DNA from: Limnochordia bacterium
Lineage (GTDB): Bacteria; Bacillota; Limnochordia; Darwinibacteriales; B1SED10-159
Direction: 5' to 3'
Assembly: GCA_007132255.1 (NCBI GenBank)
Contig: SLOZ01000033.1
Span: 1-7,185, forward strand
Length of the DNA: 7,185 nucleotides
Part shown: piece by piece, positions 1 to 6,008 of the stretch
Position numbering within the stretch: the first letter of the stretch is position 1
How the letters are laid out: the number at the start of each line of letters is the position of its first letter
Notes under the pieces: model-generated
Seen by the model: only the letters and a program-made list of their open reading frames with translations
Told to the model about the DNA's origin: nothing
Databases searched by the model: none
Made by a program: the position numbers and the translations under genes

Positions 1-786
1 CTACAGCGAGCTGGACAAGCCCTGGCCAGCCTCGAGCAAAGTGTGCAGATGGCTGTGCTGCCGGAAATGTTCTGCTGCCCTTATGAAATCCCTGCGTTTC
101 CTCGTTATGCGGAAGCATCGCTGCAGGAGCCAGCTCTACAGTTCATGGCAGCGACAGCCAAGGAGCACAACCTATACTTGGTAGGCGGCTCTATCCCAGA
201 AATGGATGGCGACTCCCTGTATAACACATGCTTCATCTGGAATCCTCTTGGTCAGCTGCTGGGCAAACACCGCAAAGTTCATCGCTTTGACGTGGATATT
301 CCCGGTGGTGTAAGCGTGCAGGAGTCGCAGGTCGTGGCAGCAGGCCGAAATGGCACGGTCTTTCAGGTAGGTTCCTGGCGCATCGGCGTAGCGATCTGCT
401 ACGACATCCGCTTCCCTGAACTGATCCGCGCCTATGCAGATGCTGGTGTGGACGCGTTAATACTCCCGGCGGTATTCAACACCACAACCGGACCCGCCCA
501 CTGGCGGGATCTACTGCGTATGCGTGCCGTGGACTACCAGATGTATGTTGTTGGCGTATCCCCGGCCCGCAATCCTCAAGGCTCCTACCAAGCTTGGGGC
601 CATTCCTTGGTGGCTGATCCCTGGGGAGATATTACTGCGGAAGCCGGTACCGGACAGGAAGTTCTCACCGTTGATCTGCATCGCCAACGGATCTCCGAGA
701 TCCGACGGCAACTGCCGCTTACACCCAGCCTGTGCCGACCGTATTCCACGGTGGAACTGAATACCAAGCCGCATGGAGAACGTTAA
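1..786 (+). CDS. Carbon-nitrogen hydrolase, omega-amidase (NIT2-like), 5'-truncated by window
   Basis: This is a nitrilase-superfamily amidase that most resembles omega-amidase (NIT2). That enzyme hydrolyses 2-oxoglutaramate or 2-oxosuccinamate to the 2-oxoacid and ammonia in the cytosol, clearing the products of glutamine and asparagine transamination. The reading frame is open from base 1, and a GTG at 43 is internal, so the true start lies outside. Family length (about 265-280 aa) suggests some 20 residues are lost. The catalytic triad is complete: Glu in LPEMF (codon 64-66), Lys in KHRKVHRF (codon 274-276) and Cys in AICYDIRFPE (codon 397-399). The stretches FNTTTGPAHW, SPARNPQGSYQAWGHS and DPWG match the NIT2 subgroup closely. 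That similarity is why I prefer omega-amidase over nitrilase, N-carbamoyl-putrescine amidase or beta-ureidopropionase, although substrate cannot be proved from sequence. The gene converges on the minus-strand cluster and shows no functional link with it. Confidence 0.9.
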   Translation, partial: LQRAGQALASLEQSVQMAVLPEMFCCPYEIPAFPRYAEASLQEPALQFMAATAKEHNLYLVGGSIPEMDGDSLYNTCFIWNPLGQLLGKHRKVHRFDVDIPGGVSVQESQVVAAGRNGTVFQVGSWRIGVAICYDIRFPELIRAYADAGVDALILPAVFNTTTGPAHWRDLLRMRAVDYQMYVVGVSPARNPQGSYQAWGHSLVADPWGDITAEAGTGQEVLTVDLHRQRISEIRRQLPLTPSLCRPYSTVELNTKPHGER

Positions 787-1050
787 CGTGCAGCATGAAC
801 GAACTGGATGGAGACGGTCAAACATACCTGCAGGACCCGATGTCCAGAACTTTTGCATTCGACATTTTTCGTGTTTATACACCGTGCGCATTTTGCCTGT
901 TTATGGTATCCTTGGTTCGACAAGCGGAACACTTCGCTTGTTAGAGCGTGTCACCTCTGGTGGCCGCTGCGTTGGTGGCCCAAAACCAAAATAACTTCGT
1001 CCAACGAGATTGCTATCGTAAACGTGGCGCTCATCAACGCAAGATCCAAC

Positions 1051-1079
1051 GAAACCCTCCATATTCTTTGGAGGGTTTC
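1051..1079. terminator. Candidate bidirectional terminator hairpin
   Basis: A perfect 11-bp inverted repeat, GAAACCCTCCA (1051-1061) and TGGAGGGTTTC (1069-1079), encloses a 7-nt AT-rich loop. It lies between two convergent genes, and its symmetric ends (GAAA on one side, TTTC on the other) give a short T run on either strand. The T run is only three bases, so it is a weak intrinsic terminator by the usual rules. Its position is what makes the call likely. Confidence 0.45.
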
Positions 1080-1103
1080 CCCGTATACCGAGGCGTCATT
1101 TGG

Positions 1104-1138
1104 CCAGGCGCGTTTCCGCACGCGTAAAACGCGCCCGG
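1104..1138. repeat. GC-rich inverted repeat (hairpin)
   Basis: GGCGCGTTT (1107-1115) pairs perfectly with AAACGCGCC (1127-1135) across an 11-nt loop. After one A/C mismatch the pairing continues for at least two more base pairs outward (CC at 1104-1105 with GG at 1137-1138). The hairpin sits about 80 bases past the stop of the minus-strand DUF1638 gene. It lacks a following T tract on either strand, so it may be an mRNA 3'-end stabiliser or part of a Rho-dependent end rather than an intrinsic terminator. Confidence 0.4.
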
Positions 1139-1215
1139 CATTGCCCAAACTGACACTCCTAACATGACGTTCAACCTGCTTTGGCCACACCGGCTAACCT
1201 CACAAAGACAGCCGT

Positions 1216-1953
1216 CTACGTCGTGCCGTCCACGGCCTGCACAATGTCAACCCAATCATAGACACCACTGGTGCGCTGGCCCGGCTCAACACGCAGAAAG
1301 GCGTTGGGATCCCACTGTCCATGGACAAGCTGTTTCAGCAACTCTGTGCTTCCCGGCAGGACCACAAATTCACGACCAGCCGCTTCCGCCTGCTCTTGGG
1401 CTGTCTTCAAAGCTTCCCGAGGCGTGGTTTCTGGTACATCGACGAAGACGACGGGCTGATCCTGGGCATGGGGATGCATGGTATCCCATATATAGCGGGC
1501 ATTATCTTCCCCATACTTGTCGATCAACTGCCGCAGCGATAGCTCATCGGGATCCGAGCCCCCGACATGAAACAGCGTATCGCCGCGTTCCATGTAACCC
1601 ACAGCCGAAAAGGGCTGGCTGGGACTATTCCGAAAGTGCTCGGCAAAGCGTTCCTTGGAACCCAAAAATAACGTACAACAATCATGGGCTCGCGGCAAAA
1701 TGAGCGGCGTAGATCGAGCCTGGATATCCACCAAGCCGCCGCCACAAAGCCCGTAGGCCAAAAGCACTGCATCGTACTCCACCGTGTCTGCTTCCGCTGC
1801 GTCAATTTCCTGCTGCACCGCAGCGCGCAGCGTATCTCTGTAATCATGGGCATCCTTTTTCGTGAACACAAGATCCAATGTATGAGGGCTCGTGGCCGCC
1901 ACCAAACACAATTCGCGCAGCACCACTTCACAGGCAATACATTTCAGTCGCAC
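1216..1953 (-). CDS. DUF1638 domain protein, function unknown
   Basis: This 245-residue cytosolic protein belongs to the DUF1638 family, whose members often lie beside corrinoid methyltransferase genes in methanogens and bacteria. No biochemical role is established. Family marks in order are CIACEVVLREL (residues 5-15), YDAVLLAYGLCGGG (60-73), PRAHDCCTLFLGS (87-99), a GYMERGD element (119-125) and a C-terminal PGSTELL to GQWDPNAFL stretch (200-220). Cys5, Cys8, Cys70, His90, Cys92 and Cys93 are candidates for metal or cofactor binding (inference). I chose the GTG at 1953 because GGAGGA lies 6 nt upstream and the family begins at the RLKCIACE stretch. The frame is open 27 codons further up to 2034, but that part looks non-coding. 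It is the last gene of the minus-strand cluster, 147 nt after the methyltransferase. Confidence 0.85.
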   Translation of the reverse strand: MRLKCIACEVVLRELCLVAATSPHTLDLVFTKKDAHDYRDTLRAAVQQEIDAAEADTVEYDAVLLAYGLCGGGLVDIQARSTPLILPRAHDCCTLFLGSKERFAEHFRNSPSQPFSAVGYMERGDTLFHVGGSDPDELSLRQLIDKYGEDNARYIWDTMHPHAQDQPVVFVDVPETTPREALKTAQEQAEAAGREFVVLPGSTELLKQLVHGQWDPNAFLRVEPGQRTSGVYDWVDIVQAVDGTT

Positions 1954-1959
1954 TCTACG

Positions 1960-1965
1960 TCCTCC
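1960..1965 (-). promoter_or_regulatory. Ribosome binding site of the DUF1638 gene
   Basis: GGAGGA on the minus strand lies 6 nt before the GTG at 1953. This decides the start over the longer open frame, which has no comparable site. Confidence 0.75.
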
Positions 1966-2100
1966 ATCCTCGCTAAAAACCAGCAGCGTCCGGCAACGAC
2001 GCCGCAAGCCTTTGTCAACTAGTTTTCCAACCAACCGTCACGGCCAAGTAGACGGCCGACTCCAGGCAGCACAGTAGGTATTGTCCGCACAGCTTCGACG

Positions 2101-3102
2101 CTAGACACCATCGTGCAGGGCATTGCATAGAGCCGCCAGGTTTTCTGGCGGCGTTCCCATGGGTATCTCGCAGCCAGCTCCAGCCATGAAGGGCTTACCC
2201 ACTGTGATATATAGTTCTCGCATATCTTGGATAATCCTTTCCGGTGTAGACTGCCCCACAGCAGTTACAGGGTTAAGATTACCGGTCAAAACCGTACGGG
2301 TTCCAAACACCTGGCGCGCCTCTACTAGGTCCACAGGCCAATCCGTGTCGACAATATCAGCACCGACTGCGGCCATATCTGACAACAGATGGCTCGTATT
2401 GCCGCAGATATGCAGGCGCACCCAAGCACCTTCGGCATGGATCGCTTCGACGAGCTTTTGTTGGCGAGGCAGTACTAACTGACGATACATGGCCGGGGAA
2501 ATCTGGCTGGCGATGGCGTCACCAATCCCCACCGTGTCGGCGCCTAAGCGTATTTGCTCTCGAGCAAACCAGATCCCCACGTCCACACAGCGATCCATGA
2601 GATCCTCAACAAAGTTCGGCTCTTCCACCAAATCCATAAGCAGTGGGGTCACGCCCCGCAGATCGGCAGCTTCCGCAATGGGTCCTTCAATCCAGCCCAT
2701 AAGCGAATGGGAATCACCCAGCTGCCGCTTAAGCTCCTCAACGGCTCGCAAACGGTCCAACATCCGCTCGGCCGTCCAGGGATCCGGCGTCTGAAGCAGA
2801 GCCAGATCACGGCTTTCCGCCAATGGCGGCAGGCAGTGAGGCACGGCGTTTACTTGGTATGTAATGCGACCACCAAAACCCGCCGTTTCCCGATACGGAT
2901 CCGAAATAACACTGGCCTGGGCCATGGCGTATTGCTCCAAACAGTGAAGATTGGCCTCCACCAAAACCCGATAGTCCGCAGCAAAGGCACCGTAATTCGA
3001 GCCAATGCTCTGCGCTGCCCAGCCCATCAAAATCGGAATGGCAGGGACGAATGGCGCCTCTCTGCCCTCCAAAACGGCGGTGTAACACTGCTTCTCTGTC
3101 AT
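2101..3102 (-). CDS. Zinc methyltransferase of the MtaA/MtbA (uroporphyrinogen decarboxylase-like) family
   Basis: This is a 333-residue cytosolic protein of the uroporphyrinogen decarboxylase superfamily. MtaA/MtbA-type members move a methyl group from a methyl-corrinoid protein to a thiol such as coenzyme M, or in bacteria probably to another acceptor. The zinc pattern of that branch is present: His231 and Cys233 in LHICGNTS and Cys311 in GAGCEIPMGTPPEN, so H-x-C followed 78 residues later by C. The stretch GIGDAIASQISPAMYRQLVL (193-212) matches the family barrel core. The arginine-rich N-terminal motif of true HemE decarboxylases is absent; in its place is AIPILMGWAAQSIG. A haem role is therefore unlikely. 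ATG 3102 is preferred over the GTG at 3114, which overlaps the GAGGAG ribosome site. The gene follows the permease by 159 nt and precedes DUF1638, a common partner. The methyl acceptor is unknown. Confidence 0.85.
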   Translation of the reverse strand: MTEKQCYTAVLEGREAPFVPAIPILMGWAAQSIGSNYGAFAADYRVLVEANLHCLEQYAMAQASVISDPYRETAGFGGRITYQVNAVPHCLPPLAESRDLALLQTPDPWTAERMLDRLRAVEELKRQLGDSHSLMGWIEGPIAEAADLRGVTPLLMDLVEEPNFVEDLMDRCVDVGIWFAREQIRLGADTVGIGDAIASQISPAMYRQLVLPRQQKLVEAIHAEGAWVRLHICGNTSHLLSDMAAVGADIVDTDWPVDLVEARQVFGTRTVLTGNLNPVTAVGQSTPERIIQDMRELYITVGKPFMAGAGCEIPMGTPPENLAALCNALHDGV

Positions 3103-3261
3103 ACCTGAATCCACTCCTCGCAGACGAACAAATGTTCTACTAATCTTCCCATACCGAAAGGAAGGGACTTTGCGCCGATCTTAGTAAGACCACCCAGAAC
3201 AGTTCCACGGAAAACAAGACCCCATCCCCACTGCGATAGGGCCCAGAGCGGTGGTTTGCCG
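3103..3261 (-). other. Spacer between permease and methyltransferase genes
   Basis: I see no gene or clear promoter in this 159-nt gap. It holds GAACAAATGTTC (3126-3137), a 5-bp inverted repeat around AA that could be an operator half-site pair but may be chance. It also holds a CTTCC/GGAAG hairpin (about 3145-3164). A 69-codon open frame crosses it but overlaps both neighbours and resembles nothing. Confidence 0.4.
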
Positions 3262-4278
3262 TCAGCGCTTTTCTCGGTAGGAGTACGTGCTGACAAACAC
3301 GGCAGCAATCAAGACTAGACCAATGATCAACTCGATGAGATACGCGCTGGTTCCGATCATGACCAAACCATTGCGCACGACACCCATGATCATGGCACCA
3401 ATGAAGGAGCCGCCAATGGTTCCGACACCACCAAACAGCGATGTGCCACCCACAACGGTACCGGCAATAACCTGCAGTTCCATGCCTTGGCCTGCAGTGG
3501 GCGTAATTCCTGTTAAGTACGACACGGAAATGATGCCCGCCAGGCCTGCGGCCATTCCGGTCAGGATGAAATTCGTAATCCGAACACGATCGGTGTTAAT
3601 TCCCGACAAATGTGCCGCTTCTACATTGCCACCAACTGCGAACACCTTGTAGCCATAGCTGGTTCGATGCAGCAAAAAGGCACCGAAGATGGCCACCCCG
3701 ACAAACCACAAAGCAGGAACCGGAATATTGCCAAATACGCGGGCTCCGGTGACATTAAAGTACGCTTCCGGCAGTCGCACCGAGATAGGACGCCCACCAG
3801 AGATCACCAACGCTAATCCACGGTAGATCATCATCGTACCTAGGGTGACAATGAAAGCGGGAATTTGGCCCTTGACAGCGATCACTCCGTTAAACAGCCC
3901 CAATAGACCGCCGGTGATCAACCCGAGGACGCTGGCCAACCAGATATTCATGCTGTACTGGGTGAACAGCGTAGCGACGACAATACCGACGACAGCATAG
4001 CTAGCGCCCACCGACAAATCGATGTCTTTCGAGATGATCACGAAGGTCATCGCAATGATGATTAAGCCGTTGATGGAAACCTGCCGCATAATGTTCAGCA
4101 TATTCGGCGTTGTCAAAAACCGATCTGACATCACGCTGAAGAAGAGACCGATCAAAAGCAGCGCTCCCAGAACACCCAATTCACGGCGGCCTTTAGCAAA
4201 GGTCACGAGCTTTTGCAGGGTGGTCTGTTGCCGCGATCCGCTGCTATTGTTCTCGTTGTTCTTCGGGGTTGTACTCAC
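3262..4278 (-). CDS. ABC transporter permease, RbsC/CUT2 (BPD_transp_2) family
   Basis: This 338-residue inner-membrane protein forms the channel of a ribose-type importer, most likely as a homodimer. The first 34 residues are polar and rich in Asn, Gln and Ser. About ten hydrophobic segments follow (around 35-50, 68-83, 91-107, 112-133, 138-160, 186-204, 232-252, 264-282, 285-305 and 310-330). Family marks are MTFVIISKDIDLSVGA (77-92), GQIPAFIVTLGTMMIYRG (137-154), the GYKVFAVGGNVEAAHLSGI loop (209-227), which probably contacts the ATPase, and VVGGTSLFGGVGTIGGSFIG (275-294). The start is GTG at 4278, with GGGAGG 9 nt upstream overlapping the ATPase stop codon. The two genes are 14 nt apart, so translation is probably coupled. 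The length is normal for the family. Sequence alone does not reveal the substrate. Confidence 0.93.
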   Translation of the reverse strand: MSTTPKNNENNSSGSRQQTTLQKLVTFAKGRRELGVLGALLLIGLFFSVMSDRFLTTPNMLNIMRQVSINGLIIIAMTFVIISKDIDLSVGASYAVVGIVVATLFTQYSMNIWLASVLGLITGGLLGLFNGVIAVKGQIPAFIVTLGTMMIYRGLALVISGGRPISVRLPEAYFNVTGARVFGNIPVPALWFVGVAIFGAFLLHRTSYGYKVFAVGGNVEAAHLSGINTDRVRITNFILTGMAAGLAGIISVSYLTGITPTAGQGMELQVIAGTVVGGTSLFGGVGTIGGSFIGAMIMGVVRNGLVMIGTSAYLIELIIGLVLIAAVFVSTYSYREKR

Positions 4279-4287
4279 TCAACATCG

Positions 4288-4293
4288 CCTCCC
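4288..4293 (-). promoter_or_regulatory. Ribosome binding site of the permease gene
   Basis: GGGAGG lies 9 nt before the GTG at 4278, and its first base is the last base of the upstream TAG stop (4295-4293). This arrangement is typical of coupled translation. An out-of-frame ATG at 4285 is only 2 nt from the site and would give 13 codons, so it is unlikely to be used. Confidence 0.75.
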
Positions 4294-5789
4294 TACTTCT
4301 TCGTGGCCAGTGCCATGACCTTCTCTGTTGTGGCCTCGTGCGCCAAGTACTCTCCTTGAATGGTGCCATTGGCCATGACCATAACCCGATCACTAATGGC
4401 CAAAAGCTCCTCTAAATCCGATGAAATGACAATGAGCGACAGCCCTTGGGTTACAAGTTCCTGAATCACTCGCCGAATTTCTGCCTTCGCACCGACGTCG
4501 ACGCCGCGAGTCGGTTCATCCAACAGCAGAACTTTCGGTCCAGAGTTAAGCCAGCGGCTGAGAACCACCTTCTGCTGGTTGCCACCGCTGAGATAGCGGA
4601 TTTTCTGCTCTAGACCTTGCGTACGAATCTGCAGCTCGTCGACGGAGGCCTGCCCGAGCTCCTTGATCTCTTTGTGGTTCAACACCATACGCAGGTTCGT
4701 GAGGCGATCAATGATGGCTGTACTCATGTTCTGCCAAACATTCATTTCCCAGAAAACACCAAGATTACGGCGATCCTCCGTTAAGTAGCCAATGCCAAGC
4801 TCGATAGCTTGTCGTGGCGAACGAATTCGGTGCGGTACGCCTTCGACTTCGATTGTACCGGAATCCGCTGGATAGGCGCCAAAAATGCAGGTAGCCAGCT
4901 CCGTACGGCCGGCACCTTGAATGCCAGCAATGCCAAGGATCTCCTGCTTGTGAAGGGAAAAGTTAACATCGTGCAGCCGCAAACTCTTTTTGGTTAAATC
5001 CCTGACCTGCAGAACCACTTCGTCTTTCCTAACTTCGTGTACTTCACGGCTCGGTGGCGGTACATTACCAACCATCATCCGCACAATATCATCGATGGAA
5101 GTGGCGGCCGTGTCCTTGGTATCCACATGCTTGCCGTTGCGGAGCACGGTCACACGATCCGTAATCTGCATCATCTCACTGAGGATATGGCTGACGATCA
5201 GAATCGTTGTACCTTCAGCCTGCAATTTGCGGAGCACTTCAAACAACGTCTCCACTTCTCCAGGCGTGAGGGCTGCCGTGGGCTCGTCCATAATTATAAA
5301 GCGACTCTCCGTGGTGAGCGCTTGGACAATGGCTGTTAGTTGCTTCATCGCAACGCTCAGCTTACCCACCGGATGCTTGGGATTGACAGTTTGACCAATC
5401 TGACGAAACAACTCAATGGTTCGCTGTTCCATGGCTTTCATGTCAGGCTGTCTGAGCCCTTTTAATAATGGCTTGCCCAAAAACACATTCTGGGCAACAG
5501 TCAAATTATTGCAGAGCGGAATTTCCTGATGGACAATGGTAATTCCGTGGTTTTCAGCTTCAGCCGGACTGTGAATATCCACGGGCTTTCCGTCCAGATA
5601 CAGTTGTCCTTTATCCTTGCGGTAGATGCCACCTGTGATCTTGATTAACGTGGACTTGCCAGCTCCATTTTCCCCAATGAGTCCGTGGATGTCACCGGAA
5701 CGGATAGCGAAGGAAACATCATCTAGAGCCTGTACCCCGCCAAACCGCTTACTGATGGATTCGTAACGAATTAAGCTATCCTGTGCCAT
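4293..5789 (-). CDS. ABC transporter ATP-binding protein with two cassettes, RbsA/MglA family
   Basis: This 498-residue cytosolic ATPase energises the ribose-type importer. Cassette 1 has Walker A GENGAGKST (39-47), the Q-loop Gln88, the signature LSVAMKQ (144-150), Walker B FIIMDEP (164-170) and switch His201. Cassette 2 has a degenerate Walker A, GIQGAGRTE (289-297), a canonical signature LSGGNQQ (400-406), Walker B LLLDEP (421-426) and Ser in place of the switch His (ISSD, 455-458). The GRT variant and missing His are normal in this family. They imply one active and one degenerate composite ATP site. ATG 5789 is chosen because GAGG (5800-5797) lies 7 nt upstream; a GTG at 5795 would abut that site. 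The gene follows the binding-protein gene after a 219-nt gap with a strong hairpin and precedes the permease by 14 nt. The transported sugar or other solute cannot be named. Confidence 0.95.
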   Translation of the reverse strand: MAQDSLIRYESISKRFGGVQALDDVSFAIRSGDIHGLIGENGAGKSTLIKITGGIYRKDKGQLYLDGKPVDIHSPAEAENHGITIVHQEIPLCNNLTVAQNVFLGKPLLKGLRQPDMKAMEQRTIELFRQIGQTVNPKHPVGKLSVAMKQLTAIVQALTTESRFIIMDEPTAALTPGEVETLFEVLRKLQAEGTTILIVSHILSEMMQITDRVTVLRNGKHVDTKDTAATSIDDIVRMMVGNVPPPSREVHEVRKDEVVLQVRDLTKKSLRLHDVNFSLHKQEILGIAGIQGAGRTELATCIFGAYPADSGTIEVEGVPHRIRSPRQAIELGIGYLTEDRRNLGVFWEMNVWQNMSTAIIDRLTNLRMVLNHKEIKELGQASVDELQIRTQGLEQKIRYLSGGNQQKVVLSRWLNSGPKVLLLDEPTRGVDVGAKAEIRRVIQELVTQGLSLIVISSDLEELLAISDRVMVMANGTIQGEYLAHEATTEKVMALATKK

Positions 5790-5796
5790 ATCCACA

Positions 5797-5803
5797 CCTC
5801 TCC
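5797..5803 (-). promoter_or_regulatory. Ribosome binding site of the ABC ATPase gene
   Basis: GGAGAGG on the minus strand ends 7 nt before the ATG at 5789. It begins only 5 nt after a perfect 12-bp hairpin (5809-5840), so folding of the hairpin may alter ribosome access. Confidence 0.7.
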
Positions 5804-5840
5804 AAAAGGGATAGCACCGGAGTGCTGCCCGGTGCTATCC
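5804..5840 (-). terminator. Intercistronic hairpin: attenuator or mRNA stabiliser
   Basis: On the minus strand, GGATAGCACCGG (5840-5829) pairs perfectly with CCGGTGCTATCC (5820-5809) across an 8-nt loop. CTTTT follows, then the ATPase ribosome site. A 12-bp GC-rich stem with four T residues is a leaky intrinsic terminator at best. In binding-protein-dependent operons such hairpins between the first gene and the membrane genes often keep the binding protein in excess, by partial termination or by blocking 3' decay. I infer the same here. Confidence 0.6.
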
Positions 5841-6008
5841 ACTCACGATCTCGAATTCCCTTGTCCGGATGACCCAGCTCCAGGCGTCCGCCTCAACAAA
5901 TGGCTTAACCGCTCGCAAACTCGCGTTCGTCCTTGAGCGGAAACCGTCCGCAAAGGCAGGTCTTCACACCCGCAGCAGCGGTCACATAAAGTCAAGGCAA
6001 ACGCCTAC
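5841..6008 (-). other. Untranslated spacer after the binding-protein gene
   Basis: This 168-nt spacer carries no recognisable gene. It contains further short inverted repeats: GCGGA/TCCGC (5937-5951), CCGCTC/GAGCGG (5909-5914 with 5935-5940, overlapping the first) and AGGCG/CGCCT (5882-5893). Together with the large hairpin next to it, this suggests a structured message between binding-protein and ATPase genes. Confidence 0.4.

Larger units (their letters stand above)
787..1215. other. Convergent intergenic region with several inverted repeats
   Basis: These 429 bases separate the stop of the + strand amidase from the stop of the - strand DUF1638 gene. I see no gene here. The open frames that cross it lack ribosome sites, are rich in Cys, Trp and Arg, and match no family I know. 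It does hold three inverted repeats: 920-941 (7-bp stem, 8-nt loop), 1051-1079 (11-bp perfect stem) and 1107-1135 (9-bp perfect stem). There is also a long-range pair, CGTTGG (970-975) with CCAACG (1001-1006), and the octamer TCCAACGA occurs twice (1000-1007 and 1045-1052). Transcription probably ends here from both sides. A small structured RNA cannot be excluded. Confidence 0.6.

Noticed and set aside
914..941. GGTTCGA at 914-920, as in a tRNA T-loop, next to a hairpin
   Set aside because: The flanking bases do not form a T stem, and no acceptor, D or anticodon arms can be drawn around it.
808..1167. Open frame of 119 codons on the + strand in the convergent gap
   Set aside because: There is no ribosome site, the composition is odd (many Cys, Trp and Arg), it runs straight through the hairpins, and it matches no family I recognise.
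1990..2018. Consensus -35 box TTGACA (2018-2013, minus strand) before the DUF1638 gene
   Set aside because: The sequence 17-18 nt downstream is TGCCGG or GCCGGA, with no -10 box, so a separate promoter is not supported.
1954..2034. Longer DUF1638 start with 27 extra residues
   Set aside because: The extra stretch is Arg-rich with no family likeness, and GGAGGA lies inside it at the right distance for GTG 1953.
2101..3114. Haem biosynthesis enzyme uroporphyrinogen decarboxylase (HemE), starting at GTG 3114
   Set aside because: The HemE N-terminal arginine motif is missing, the MtaA/MtbA zinc residues are present, and no other haem gene is nearby. The GTG overlaps the ribosome site, so ATG 3102 is the better start.
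3099..3308. Open frame of 69 codons on the - strand between permease and methyltransferase
   Set aside because: It overlaps the 3' end of the permease and the start of the methyltransferase, and has no recognisable motif.
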